DNA of 64,000 nt, from the NCBI RefSeq assembly GCF_008639165.1, contig NZ_CP029197.1, positions 5,584,001 to 5,648,000 of the forward strand, read 5' to 3'. Positions 6,303-15,526 of this stretch are shown in pieces. A program made the translations under genes and the position numbers. How positions within the stretch are numbered: position 1 is the stretch's first letter; each line of letters begins with the position of its first letter. Source of the DNA: Streptomyces venezuelae ATCC 10712 (GTDB taxonomy: Bacteria; Actinomycetota; Actinomycetes; Streptomycetales; Streptomycetaceae). The notes below the pieces were generated by a model. It did no database searches and was not told the origin of the DNA. It saw nothing but the letters and a program-made list of their open reading frames with translations.

Positions 6303-8414
6303 TTGTCATCCGAGAAGTCCCCCGAGCTGTCCCGCAGAAGGCTCCTCGCGCTGGGCGGAGGCGCCGTCGGCGTCGCCACCGCCGGTTCGCTGCTGCCGCC
6401 CTCGCTGCAGGCCGCGATGGCCGCGGAGCCCCCGGCCGGGGGGATGTCGGCGGTCCGCCACGTGGTGATCCTGATGCAGGAGAACCGATCCTTCGACCAC
6501 TACTTCGGCACCCTCCGCGGCGTCCGCGGCTTCTCCGACCGCAACGCCATCGAACTGCCCTCCGGCAAGCCCGTCTTCGAGCAGCCCGCTGCCCTCGGCC
6601 GGACCGTGCTGCCCTTCCCGATCCGCGGCGCCGCCGAGACCCAGCGGAAGGACCTCCAGTACATCGGGGACCTCGACCACTCCTGGGGCGGCGGCGGCAA
6701 GGCCTGGCACGGCGGCTGGATGGACGGCTGGGTCTCCGCGAAGACCGCCGCCACCATGGCGTACTACGACCGGCAGGACATCCCCCTGCACCACGAGCTC
6801 GCCGACACCTTCACCATCTGCGACGCCTACCACTCCTCCATCCACACCTCCACCAGCCCCAACCGCAACCACCTGTGGTCCGGCTGGACCGGCTACGAGG
6901 CCGACGGCAGCCGCGCCGTCACCAACGCCGCGTACGCCGAGGACACCCACCCCGGCTACGGCTGGCCCACCTACGCCGAGCGCCTCGAAGCCGCCGGGCG
7001 CAGCTGGAAGACGTACACCGAGTGGGAGAACTTCACCGACAACAACATCGAGTTCTTCACCCGCTTCAAGAAGATCGCCCGCAAGGCGCTCGCGAAGACC
7101 GGCGGGCACACCTTCATGGAGTCCTTCTACGCCGCCGTCCGCGACACCGAGGACCTCACCGAGCGGACCCGCCTCCTCGGACTCCTGGAGGAGGGCGTCG
7201 CGACCCTCACCGACGCCGAGCGCTCCCTCTTCGAGCGCGGACTGCGCCGGGTCGAGTCCGGCACCCTCGCCGACGCCTTCCGCGCCGACGTCGCCGCCCG
7301 CACCCTCCCCGAGGTCTCCTACCTCGTGCCCTCGGCGATCGACTCCGAGCACCCCGGCTCCTCCTCACCGGTCGCCTCCGCGAGCCTCGTCTACAAGGTG
7401 CTCGACGCCCTCGGCGCCCACCCGGACGTCTGGCGGCACACCGTCGTGCTGATCAACTACGACGAGAACGACGGCTTCTTCGACCACGTGCCGCCGCCGG
7501 TCCCGCCCGCCGACGACCCCTCAGGCGACGCGGAGCGCTGGCAGGGCCGGCCCACCGGCCTCGGCATCCGGGTCCCGCTGCTCGTGGTCTCCCCCTGGTC
7601 GGTCGGCGGCTACGTCTGCTCCGAGACCTTCGACCACACCTCGGTGATCCGCTTCCTTGAGCGGCTCACCGGCGTCCGGGAGCCCAACATCACCCCCTGG
7701 CGCCGGACCGTCACCGGCGACCTCACCTCCGCCTTCGACTTCCGGCGGACCCGCCGCCTGCCGCCCGTCGAGCAGCCCGGAGCCATTCCGCCCTTCACCG
7801 GCCGCTGGCGGCCCCAGCCCCCGGCCGTCCAGCGGATGCCGGTCCAGGAGCCCGGCGTGCGCCCGGCGCGGCCCCTGCCGTACCAGCCGGACGCCTCCGC
7901 GACCGTCGCGCCCGGCGCCGTCCGCGTGGCGCTGAGCAACCGGGGGAAGGCGAGCGCGCACTTCGCGCTCTACCCGTACGCGGGCGAGTTCGACCTGCCG
8001 CAGCACCGGGACGTCAGGGGGACGGGGGAGTGGACCGTCCCCGTTCCGGGTGATCACTACCGCTTCACGATCACCGGCCCCAACGGCTTCCGGCGCGAGT
8101 TCGAGGGCCCCGCCGCAGGCGGCGCCGAACTCGTCTCCCGGATCGACCACCACGACCGTGACCTGCACCTCACCGTCCGGAACACCGGACCCTCCGCCGT
8201 CTTCTTCACCGTCCGCCCGCTCGGATACGTCGACGAGGACGACCTCGACGACTGGACCAGGACCGTCAAGGTGAAGCCCGGCAAGACCCGTACCCTCGTC
8301 CACTCGGCCGCCGACGCGCACGGCTGGTACGACATCGAGGTGACCGCGCCCGGCGGCTTCCGCCGCCGGCTCATGGGCCACATCGAGAACGGCCGCGCCA
8401 GCGTCTCCGGCTGA
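6303..8414 (+). CDS. Tat-exported phosphocholine-specific phospholipase C
   Basis: 703 residues from TTG 6303, chosen because GGAGG lies 6 bases upstream and the Tat signal begins right after it (SRRRLLALGGGAVG, cleavage near QAAMAAEPP). The phosphoesterase domain begins VRHVVILMQENRSFDHYFGT, the classic start of the acid phosphatase/phospholipase C family. It continues with AYHSSIHTSTSPNRNHLWSG and LINYDENDGFFDHVPPP, which carry metal-binding residues. Two C-terminal domains of ~85 residues each (about residues 510-600 and 610-695) match the bacterial PLC C-terminal repeat. The enzyme should hydrolyse phosphatidylcholine or sphingomyelin outside the cell. It is monocistronic. Confidence 0.93.
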   Translation: MSSEKSPELSRRRLLALGGGAVGVATAGSLLPPSLQAAMAAEPPAGGMSAVRHVVILMQENRSFDHYFGTLRGVRGFSDRNAIELPSGKPVFEQPAALGRTVLPFPIRGAAETQRKDLQYIGDLDHSWGGGGKAWHGGWMDGWVSAKTAATMAYYDRQDIPLHHELADTFTICDAYHSSIHTSTSPNRNHLWSGWTGYEADGSRAVTNAAYAEDTHPGYGWPTYAERLEAAGRSWKTYTEWENFTDNNIEFFTRFKKIARKALAKTGGHTFMESFYAAVRDTEDLTERTRLLGLLEEGVATLTDAERSLFERGLRRVESGTLADAFRADVAARTLPEVSYLVPSAIDSEHPGSSSPVASASLVYKVLDALGAHPDVWRHTVVLINYDENDGFFDHVPPPVPPADDPSGDAERWQGRPTGLGIRVPLLVVSPWSVGGYVCSETFDHTSVIRFLERLTGVREPNITPWRRTVTGDLTSAFDFRRTRRLPPVEQPGAIPPFTGRWRPQPPAVQRMPVQEPGVRPARPLPYQPDASATVAPGAVRVALSNRGKASAHFALYPYAGEFDLPQHRDVRGTGEWTVPVPGDHYRFTITGPNGFRREFEGPAAGGAELVSRIDHHDRDLHLTVRNTGPSAVFFTVRPLGYVDEDDLDDWTRTVKVKPGKTRTLVHSAADAHGWYDIEVTAPGGFRRRLMGHIENGRASVSG

Positions 8415-8433
8415 CCACCCACGGTGAGCCGTT

Positions 8434-8475
8434 GTGCCCGGGGGCCGGGGACCACGGTCCCCAACCTCCGGGCAC
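8434..8475 (+). terminator. Hairpin after phospholipase C
   Basis: Outer arms GTGCCCGG and CCGGGCAC enclose an inner stem GGGGACC/GGTCCCC with a 2-base loop. It begins 19 bases after the plc stop. There is no T-tract, which is common for Streptomyces terminators. Confidence 0.6.
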
Positions 8476-8501
8476 CCCTGTGAGCATCGCCACGAAACGG
8501 G

Positions 8502-8517
8502 CAAACGATCACGTTTG
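8502..8517. promoter_or_regulatory. Perfect inverted repeat upstream of the MMPL gene
   Basis: CAAACG and CGTTTG flank the spacer ATCA, 86 bases before the TTG start. It is an AT-richer island in GC-rich DNA, of the size expected for a TetR-type operator. No TetR gene is adjacent. Confidence 0.45.
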
Positions 8518-8602
8518 GCTGCCACAGTGGGCCCATAGGTCAAGCGTTCTTTTTCGGGCTGTTCCCGCTGAAGATCCACGAACCACCCAGGGAGCACGTC
8601 CT

Positions 8603-10897
8603 TTGGCAGCCATCGCACGCTGGTGCATCAGGCACCGCCTCGTCGCCGTCCTGCTGTGGCTGGTCGCCCTCTGCGGGGTCGGCACCGCGGCGGCCCTCGC
8701 CGGCAACGCGTACTCCAACGACTACGAGGTCCCCGGCACCGAGTCCGGCCGTGCCACCGCCCTCCTGGAGCGCGGCTTCCACGGCCTCGGCGGCGACAGC
8801 GACACCATCGTCTGGCACACCGACCGGGGCAGCGTCCGCGCCGACGCCGTCGAGAAGCGCATGACCGCGGTGCTCGACCAGGTCGCCGACCTGCCCGGCA
8901 TCGCCGCCGTGACCTCGCCGTACGGCGACACCCGCGGCCAGGTCAGCGAGGACGGGCACACCGCCTACGCCACCGTCACCTTCCACGAGCAGGCCGACGA
9001 CATCCCCGAGGCCCAGGCGCGCGCCCTCGTCGACACCGCGAAGGCCGCCGAGGGCGACGGCCTCGCGGTCGAACTCGGCGGCAGCGCCGTCGCCCTCACC
9101 GAGGCACCCGGCGGGCACATCGCCGAAATCGTCGGCGTCGCCGTCGCCGCCGTCGTCCTCTTCCTCGCCTTCGGCTCCCTCGCCGCCTCCGCGCTCCCCA
9201 TCGCGACCGCGCTCGTCAGCGTCGGCATCGCCTACTCCGGGATCGCGCTCCTCGGCCATCTGATGACCGTCGCCGACTTCGCCCCCATGCTCGGCCTGCT
9301 CGTCGGCCTCGGCGTCGGCATCGACTACGCGCTCTTCATCGTCACCCGGCACCGCAGAGGCCTCAAACGCGGCCTGTCCGTCGCCGAGGCCGCCGAGACC
9401 GCCGTCGCCACCACCGGCCGGGCCGTCGTCTTCGCCGGAGCCACCGTCTGCATCGCCCTGCTCGGCATGCTCATCCTGCGCCTCAGCTTCCTCAACGGCG
9501 TCGCCATCGCCGCCTCCCTCACCGTCGTCCTCACGGTGGCCGCCTCCGTCACCTTCCTGCCCGCGCTGCTCTCCTTCATCGGCGTGCGGGCGCTCTCCCG
9601 GCGCGAACGACGGGCGCTCGCCGAGCACGGCCCGCAGCCCGAGCTGCCCACCGGCTTCGCCGCACGCTGGTCGGCCTTCGTCGAGCGGCACCCCAAGCTC
9701 CTCGGCCTCGCCGCCGTCGTCGTCATGGGCGTCCTGGCGCTGCCCACCCTCTCGCTCCACCTCGGCACCTCCGACCAGGGCAACGGCGCGGCCACCGCGA
9801 CCACGCGGAAGGCCTACGACCTGATCGCCGACGGCTTCGGGCCCGGCGTGAACGGCCCCCTCACCCTGGTCGCCGGGCTCGACGGCGCCGACGACCGGGT
9901 CGCCCTCGACCAGCTCCCGGCCGCGCTCTCCGCCACCAAGGGCGTCGCGTCCGTCTCCCCCGTCACGTACAACGGCTCCGGCGACACCGCCTTCCTCACC
10001 GTCGTCCCCGAGTCCTCGCCCCAGTCCAAGGCCACCAGCGAGCTCGTCGACCGGATCCGCACCGACGTGCTCCCCGAGGCCGGGACGGGCACCTCGCTCC
10101 AGGTGCACGTCGGCGGCGTCACCGCCTCGTACGACGACTTCGCCGAGATCATCGTCGGCAAGCTGCCGCTCTTCGTCGGCGTCGTCATCGCCCTCGGCTG
10201 TCTGCTGCTCCTGCTCGCCTTCCGCTCGATCGGCATCCCGCTCAAGGCCGCCGCCATGAACGTGGCGGCCGTCGCCGCCGCCTTCGGCGTCGTCGTGGCG
10301 ATCTTCCAGTGGGGCTGGGGCAGCGAACTCCTCGGCCTCGGCAGCGCCGGCCCGATCGAGCCCTTCCTGCCCGTGATCATGGTCTCGGTCCTCTTCGGGC
10401 TCTCCATGGACTACCAGGTCTTCCTGGTCAGCCGGATGTACGAGGAGTGGCTGGAGACCGGTGACAACCGGCGCGCGGTCCGGGTCGGCCTCGCCGAGAC
10501 CAGCCGCGTCATCAACTCCGCCGCCGTGATCATGATCTCGGTCTTCCTCGCCTTCGTGCTCTCCGGCGACCGGGTCATCGCCATGTTCGGCATCGCGCTC
10601 GCGGCGGCCGTCGCCCTCGACGCGTTCGTCCTGCGCACCCTCCTCGTCCCCGCCCTCATGCACCTGCTCGGCGGGGCGAACTGGTGGCTGCCGAAGTGGC
10701 TCGACCGCCTGCTGCCCCGGCTCAGCATCGAACCCCCCGAGTGCCGCGAGGCCGCCGACTTCCGCGAGGCCGGCGTGAGCCCCGAGGCCGTCGTGACGCG
10801 TGGGAAGATACCCGTTCAGCGCGTGACGGCCGAGGCCGCGGCTCCTGCGGCGGCCGCCGAGGAGAGGAACGACGATGTTCGCGATACCGCTGGGTGA
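8603..10897 (+). CDS. MMPL/RND-family transporter
   Basis: 764 residues from TTG 8603, with AGGGAG 8 bases upstream and the usual N terminus (AIARWCIRHRLVAVLLWLVAL). It has two halves. Each has an extracytoplasmic loop after the first helix, then a cluster of helices; the first cluster holds GLLVGLGVGIDYALFIVTRHR and the second FGLSMDYQVFLVSRMYEEW. These Asp-Tyr pairs are the proton-relay motifs of MMPL proteins. About 12 membrane helices are visible. Family members export lipids, siderophores or antibiotics. The acetyltransferase reading frame starts inside its last 23 bases. Confidence 0.93.
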   Translation: MAAIARWCIRHRLVAVLLWLVALCGVGTAAALAGNAYSNDYEVPGTESGRATALLERGFHGLGGDSDTIVWHTDRGSVRADAVEKRMTAVLDQVADLPGIAAVTSPYGDTRGQVSEDGHTAYATVTFHEQADDIPEAQARALVDTAKAAEGDGLAVELGGSAVALTEAPGGHIAEIVGVAVAAVVLFLAFGSLAASALPIATALVSVGIAYSGIALLGHLMTVADFAPMLGLLVGLGVGIDYALFIVTRHRRGLKRGLSVAEAAETAVATTGRAVVFAGATVCIALLGMLILRLSFLNGVAIAASLTVVLTVAASVTFLPALLSFIGVRALSRRERRALAEHGPQPELPTGFAARWSAFVERHPKLLGLAAVVVMGVLALPTLSLHLGTSDQGNGAATATTRKAYDLIADGFGPGVNGPLTLVAGLDGADDRVALDQLPAALSATKGVASVSPVTYNGSGDTAFLTVVPESSPQSKATSELVDRIRTDVLPEAGTGTSLQVHVGGVTASYDDFAEIIVGKLPLFVGVVIALGCLLLLLAFRSIGIPLKAAAMNVAAVAAAFGVVVAIFQWGWGSELLGLGSAGPIEPFLPVIMVSVLFGLSMDYQVFLVSRMYEEWLETGDNRRAVRVGLAETSRVINSAAVIMISVFLAFVLSGDRVIAMFGIALAAAVALDAFVLRTLLVPALMHLLGGANWWLPKWLDRLLPRLSIEPPECREAADFREAGVSPEAVVTRGKIPVQRVTAEAAAPAAAAEERNDDVRDTAG

Positions 10898-11432
10898 CGA
10901 CGGCGCCGAGCTGCGCCCCCTGGAGCCCTCGAACGCCGAGGAGTTCCTCGCCCACATGGACCGCGGACGCGCGTTCGTCGGCGAGCACATCGTCCTCGCC
11001 GACGTCGTCACCGACCTCGACTCCGCCCGCTCCTTCCTCCGCTCCTACGCCGAGAAGGCCGCGAGCGACACCGGACGGATCTACGGCATCTGGGTCGACG
11101 GCACGCTCGTCGGCGGCGTCCTCTTCCGGACCTTCGACGCGGCCCACGGCATCGCCGAGGCCGGCTGCTGGCTGGAACCCTCGGCCGCCGGCAAGGGCCT
11201 GATCACCCGCGCCTGCCGGGTCATCATCGACTGGGCGATCGAGGAGCGGGGCATCCACCGGGTCGAGTGGTACGCCTCCGCGAAGAACGAGCCGAGCATC
11301 GCCGTCGCCCGCCGCCTCGGCATGACCCGCGAGGGCGTGCTGCGCGAGCACTACCCGCACCGCGGCGTCCGCGCCGACACCGAGCTCTGGGCCGTCCTGG
11401 CCCCGGAGTGGCGCGCGGCGAAGACCGTGTGA
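10875..11432 (+). CDS. GNAT acetyltransferase, RimJ/RimL type
   Basis: 185 residues starting at ATG 10875 after GGAG within the 3' end of the MMPL gene (23-base overlap), so translation is probably coupled. Features of the GNAT fold: LRPLEPSNAEEF at the N terminus, the acetyl-CoA-binding segment CWLEPSAAGKGLITRACRVI (~residues 97-116), and the C-terminal ASAKNEPSIAVARRLGMTREGVLREHY. RimL-like enzymes acetylate protein N termini or small amines. The pairing with a transporter could mean modify-and-export of one compound, but the substrate cannot be told. Confidence 0.9.
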   Translation: MFAIPLGDDGAELRPLEPSNAEEFLAHMDRGRAFVGEHIVLADVVTDLDSARSFLRSYAEKAASDTGRIYGIWVDGTLVGGVLFRTFDAAHGIAEAGCWLEPSAAGKGLITRACRVIIDWAIEERGIHRVEWYASAKNEPSIAVARRLGMTREGVLREHYPHRGVRADTELWAVLAPEWRAAKTV

Positions 11433-11480
11433 CGCGCCTTCCTCATACGGTTCTCATCCGGGCCGCCTAGCGTGCCGCGC

Positions 11481-12068
11481 ATGGACACCAAGACGACGAC
11501 CGAGAAGACCGACGAGGGCACGGACGCCTCCGGGACCGCCGAGGAGACGGCCGCGGTCGCCCTCGACAAGAAGGACACCGAACCGGCCACCGCCCCGATC
11601 GAAGCGGACGCGAACGCGGACGGCGACGAGGCCGGCGACGCGGACCGGGACGACGAGGACGAGGAGCCGGCCGGCGAGGCCGCTCCCGCCCCCGCCGGCA
11701 TCGGCGGCGCCGCCGCGGCCGTGGTCTCCGCCGCCCTCGGCGCCGTCGCGCTCACCGGCACCTGGACCGGCAAGGTCGTCTCCGAACGCGAGACCCTCCT
11801 CGGACAGATCAAGACCTCCGGGACCGGCACCCCGGCGCAGCAGATCTCCGAGATCTACGGCGACGCCTGGCACAGCACCGCCCTCGTGAACGGCGTCTTC
11901 GCACTGATCGCCCTGCTCGTCGCCGTCCTCGTGCTCGTCCTCCCCGGCCGCCCGGCCTGGGTCAGGGCCGTCGCCGTCGCCGGCGCCGTCCTGGGCGGCC
12001 TCGGACTGCTCCTGTCGGTCGGTACCTACTTCGACCTGTTCCTGAGCCTCCCCACCGCCGGGTCCTGA
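11481..12068 (+). CDS. Membrane protein with acidic disordered N terminus
   Basis: 195 residues from ATG 11481; GTG 11472 would add three. Residues 1-70 are Asp/Glu/Thr/Ala-rich and probably disordered and cytoplasmic. Three membrane segments follow: ~71-92 (GIGGAAAAVVSAALGAVALTG), ~137-158 (LVNGVFALIALLVAVLVLVL) and ~164-190 (AVAVAGAVLGGLGLLLSVGTYF). The loop between helices 1 and 2 (GKVVSERETLLGQIKTSGTG) is predicted extracellular. No family is recognised; similar small membrane proteins are common in Streptomyces. Confidence 0.8.
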   Translation: MDTKTTTEKTDEGTDASGTAEETAAVALDKKDTEPATAPIEADANADGDEAGDADRDDEDEEPAGEAAPAPAGIGGAAAAVVSAALGAVALTGTWTGKVVSERETLLGQIKTSGTGTPAQQISEIYGDAWHSTALVNGVFALIALLVAVLVLVLPGRPAWVRAVAVAGAVLGGLGLLLSVGTYFDLFLSLPTAGS

Positions 12069-12217
12069 GCCCGCCTAAGGCCCCCCTAGGACCCGTCTAA
12101 GGCCCCCCGTACCCCGAACATGCGGCACTCGCCCGATGTGGCCGCACCCCCTGGGAAACGACAGTAGAGGCATCGCAAGGAGCGATACCGAAACCGAGAA
12201 GAACCAGGGAGCACCCG

Positions 12218-12415
12218 ATGTTCGAGTACGAACTCCACCGCATGAACCACGCCCAGCTCGTCCGTGAGGCCGCCGCCGAGCGGCTGGCCCACCAGGCCGC
12301 CGAGACGGCCGGCGCCACCCGGGGGCTGCGCCGCCTCGGCCGCCGCGGCGGGGGCCAGGACCCGGAGGGGCGGGTGAACGACGGCGGACGCGGCCGCTTC
12401 GTCCGGGCCGCGTGA
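12218..12415 (+). CDS. Small basic protein, conserved type in Streptomyces
   Basis: 65 residues, MFEYELHRMNHAQLVREAAAER, followed by a helical Ala/Arg-rich region and a basic tail. The opening resembles a widespread family of ~60-70 residue Streptomyces proteins (MFEYELQ.. with a Leu/Ile-Arg-Arg/Glu-Ala helix) of unknown function. An AGGGAG lies 10 bases upstream of the ATG. It stands alone before the large LuxR gene. Confidence 0.75.
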   Translation: MFEYELHRMNHAQLVREAAAERLAHQAAETAGATRGLRRLGRRGGGQDPEGRVNDGGRGRFVRAA

Positions 12416-12422
12416 CCCCCGT

Positions 12423-15400
12423 ATGAGCGCACACGCGGATCTCTGTGCGATGCTCGGCGCCGTGGAGACCAGGTCAGTCAGCCCCGTGTTCGTCGGCCGC
12501 GCCGGCGAACTCACCGCCCTCACCGAGGCGCTCTCCCGCGCGACCGCGGGAGAGCCCCAGGCCCTGCTCATCGGCGGCGAGGCGGGGGTCGGCAAGACCC
12601 GGCTCATCGAAGAGTTCCTCGACGCCGCCTGCGAGCGGGGCGCCGTCGTCGCCCTCGGCGGCTGCGTCGAACTCGGCGCCGACGGGCTGCCGTTCGCCCC
12701 CTTCGCCACCGCCCTGCGCTCGCTCCACCGCCGGCTCCCCGGCGAACTCCTCGCCGCCGCCCACGGCCACGAGGCCGAACTCGCCCGGCTGCTGCCCGAA
12801 CTGGGCGACCCCGGCGGCCAGGACTCCTCCGACGAGGACTCCACCGCCCGCCTCTTCGAACTGACCGTACGGCTCCTGGAACGGCTCGCCGCCGACCGTA
12901 CGATCGTGCTCGTCCTGGAAGACCTGCACTGGGCCGACGCCTCCACCCGGCACCTCCTCACCTACCTCCTGCGCACCCTGCGCCGCGGCCGGATCGCCGT
13001 CGTCGCCAGCTACCGCGCCGACGACATCCACCGCCGCCACCCGCTGCGCCCCCTGCTCGCCGAACTCGACCGGCTCCGCACCATCCGCCGCATCGAACTC
13101 GCCCGCTTCAGCCGCACCGAGGTCCACCGCCAGCTCACCGGCATCCTCGCCGCCGAACCCGACCCCGGACTCGTCGACGAGGTCTTCGAACGCTCCGACG
13201 GCAACGCCTTCTTCGTCGAGGAACTCGTCGTCTCCCACGAGGCCGGCTGCGCCGCCGGACAGCTCAGCGACTCCCTGCGCGACCTCCTCCTGGTCCGGGT
13301 CGAGACGCTCCCCGAGGACGCCCAGCGGGTCGCCAGGATCGTCGCCGAAGGCGGCTCCACCGTCGAGTACGGCCTGCTCGCCGCCGTCGCCCGGCTCAGC
13401 GAGGACGACCTCATCGAGGCCCTGCGGGCCGCCGTCGGCGCCAACATCCTGCTCGCCGCCCCCGACGGCGACGGCTACCGCTTCCGCCACTCCCTGGTCC
13501 GCGAGGCCGTCAGCGACGACCTGCTCCCCGGCGAGCGCTCCCGCCTCAACCGGCGCTACGCCGAAGCCCTGGAGGCCGACCCCACGCTCGTCCGGGCCGA
13601 CGAGCGCGCCAACCGGCTCGCCACCTACTGGTACCACGCGCACGACCCGGCCAAGGCCCTGCCCGCCGTCCTCGGCGCCTCCGTCGCCACCCGCAAGCGC
13701 CACGCCTACGCCGAACAGCTCAGCCTCCTCGAACGGGCCATGGAACTCTGGGACAAGGCCCCCGCCGAGACCCGCGACTCGCTGCGCCCCATCGACTACG
13801 CCGACGCCTACCCGGCCTGCGGCTGCGACCCCGACACCACCTCCCTGCGCTTCCTCGACCTGCTCGCCGAGGCCGCCGTCGCCGCCCGGCTCAGCGGAGA
13901 GCGCGAGCGGGCCGCGAAGATCTGCCGCACGGCCCTGCGGATCCTCGACGACGAGAACGACCCGCTGCGCGCCGCCTGGTTCTGGACGGAGACGGCCCGG
14001 CTCCAGTCCAACCTCGGCCGGGGCGACGGCTGGCCGGAGATCGCCCGCGCCCAGGAACTCGTCAAGGGCCTCCCGCCGTCCGCCGTCCACGCCACCGTCC
14101 TCGTCGGCGCGGCCGGCTGGGGCATGCTCCGCAACCCCGGCCCCGAGGCACTCGCCGCCGCCGAACGCGCCGTCGAGTACGCGCGGTTCGTCAAGAACGA
14201 GCCGATCGAGCTGAACGCCCGGATCACCCTCGGCACCATCATGGTCTCGGCCGGCGACACCGAGGGCGGCCTCGCCGCGCTGCACCAGGCACGCGAACGG
14301 ACCATCGCCCTCGGCCAGTTCCACGAGGCGACCCGCGCCCACATCAACATCTCCTCCTCCCTGGAAGCGCTCGGCCGCTCCCGCGAAGCCGTGGAGATCG
14401 CCACCACCGGCATCGACCTCGCCCGCTCCCGCGGCCTCGTCGACAGCGCCGGCTGGATCCGCGCCAACCTCTCCGAGTCACTCCTCTCGCTCGGCGAATG
14501 GGACCGGAGCAAGGAGGAGGCCGAGGAACTGCTCCGCTCCGGGGCGAGCAGCACCAAGCCGGGCGGCACGGCCCTGCTGCAGCTCGCCCACCTCGCCGCC
14601 GCCCGCGGCGAGCCGGCCAGGGCCGCCGAGCACCTCGCCGAGGCCCGCACCCGCTACGGCACCCGCGACCCGATCCCGCAGTACACCCTGCCCATGGCAC
14701 AGGTCGAGATCGCGATAGCCGCCGCCGAGGGCCGCCTCGCGGACGTACGGCACCAGCTCGCCGCCATGGCCGACGCCGGCTTCCCGCCCGGCACCCACCG
14801 GTACGGCTGGCCGCTCGTCCTCACCGCCGTCACCGCCGAGGCCGACAGCCGGGGGCTGCCCGCCGCCGACGAGGGCCGCGCCGAGGCGCTCGACGTCGTC
14901 CGCCGCTGCGTCCGCGGCCTCGCCGTCCAGGCCCCGGTCTGGGAGGCGTACTCCCTGCAGGTCTCCGAGGAACTCGCCCGTGCCGAGGGCCGCGACACCG
15001 CCGCCCGCTGGGCCGAGGTCGTCGCCGCCTACGAGCCGGTCGAACGCCCGTACCAGCTGGCCCGCGCCCGCCACCGCCTCGCCGACGCCCTGCTCGTCGA
15101 GGGCGGCCGCCGCGAGGAGGCCACGGCCCTGCTCCGCGAGGCCCACGCCACCGCCGTCCGCCTCGGCGCCCGCCCGCTCCGCGAGGACGTGGAACTCCTC
15201 GCGGCCCGCGCCCGCCTCTCCCTCGCCGCCGAGAAGCCGCCCGCGGCCGCCGAGCCCGGCGACGACACCTTCGGCCTGACCCCCCGCGAACAGGCGGTCC
15301 TGGGCCTGGTCGCGGCCGGCCGGACCAACCGCCAGATCGCCGAGGAGCTGTTCATCTCACCGAAGACGGCCAGCGTCCACGTCTCCAACATCCTCGCCAA

Positions 15401-15473
15401 GCTCGGCGTCTCCGGCCGCGGCGAGGCCGCCGCCCTCGCCCACCGCCTCCACCTCCTCGACCCGGCCCTCTGA
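12423..15473 (+). CDS. LuxR-family ATP-binding regulator (AAA domain, LAL type)
   Basis: About 1016 residues; true start may be ATG 12450 or GTG 12462, since homologues tend to begin near ETRSVSPVFVGR. The N-terminal AAA ATPase has Walker A GGEAGVGKTRLI (~residues 52-63) and Walker B IVLVLEDLHWAD (~161-172). A long helical TPR-like middle follows (~400-900). The C-terminal LuxR helix-turn-helix begins LTPREQAVLGLVAAGRTNRQ and includes FISPKTASVHVSNILAKLG. Such regulators activate transcription after ATP and ligand binding. No target gene is obvious; the next gene is convergent. The antisense open frames across it are codon-bias artefacts. Confidence 0.93.
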   Translation: MSAHADLCAMLGAVETRSVSPVFVGRAGELTALTEALSRATAGEPQALLIGGEAGVGKTRLIEEFLDAACERGAVVALGGCVELGADGLPFAPFATALRSLHRRLPGELLAAAHGHEAELARLLPELGDPGGQDSSDEDSTARLFELTVRLLERLAADRTIVLVLEDLHWADASTRHLLTYLLRTLRRGRIAVVASYRADDIHRRHPLRPLLAELDRLRTIRRIELARFSRTEVHRQLTGILAAEPDPGLVDEVFERSDGNAFFVEELVVSHEAGCAAGQLSDSLRDLLLVRVETLPEDAQRVARIVAEGGSTVEYGLLAAVARLSEDDLIEALRAAVGANILLAAPDGDGYRFRHSLVREAVSDDLLPGERSRLNRRYAEALEADPTLVRADERANRLATYWYHAHDPAKALPAVLGASVATRKRHAYAEQLSLLERAMELWDKAPAETRDSLRPIDYADAYPACGCDPDTTSLRFLDLLAEAAVAARLSGERERAAKICRTALRILDDENDPLRAAWFWTETARLQSNLGRGDGWPEIARAQELVKGLPPSAVHATVLVGAAGWGMLRNPGPEALAAAERAVEYARFVKNEPIELNARITLGTIMVSAGDTEGGLAALHQARERTIALGQFHEATRAHINISSSLEALGRSREAVEIATTGIDLARSRGLVDSAGWIRANLSESLLSLGEWDRSKEEAEELLRSGASSTKPGGTALLQLAHLAAARGEPARAAEHLAEARTRYGTRDPIPQYTLPMAQVEIAIAAAEGRLADVRHQLAAMADAGFPPGTHRYGWPLVLTAVTAEADSRGLPAADEGRAEALDVVRRCVRGLAVQAPVWEAYSLQVSEELARAEGRDTAARWAEVVAAYEPVERPYQLARARHRLADALLVEGGRREEATALLREAHATAVRLGARPLREDVELLAARARLSLAAEKPPAAAEPGDDTFGLTPREQAVLGLVAAGRTNRQIAEELFISPKTASVHVSNILAKLGVSGRGEAAALAHRLHLLDPAL

Positions 15474-15474
15474 C

Positions 15475-15499
15475 CCCCCCGCCGCCGGGCGGCGGGGGG
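15475..15499. terminator. Bidirectional terminator between convergent genes
   Basis: Ten-base stem CCCCCCGCCG (15475-15484) with CGGCGGGGGG (15490-15499) and a 5-base loop. It directly follows the LuxR stop and lies before the 3' end of the opposite-strand dehydrogenase, so it can serve both. Confidence 0.6.
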
Positions 15500-15526
15500 C
15501 CCGTATCGTCACCCGTCGGTCGGCCC

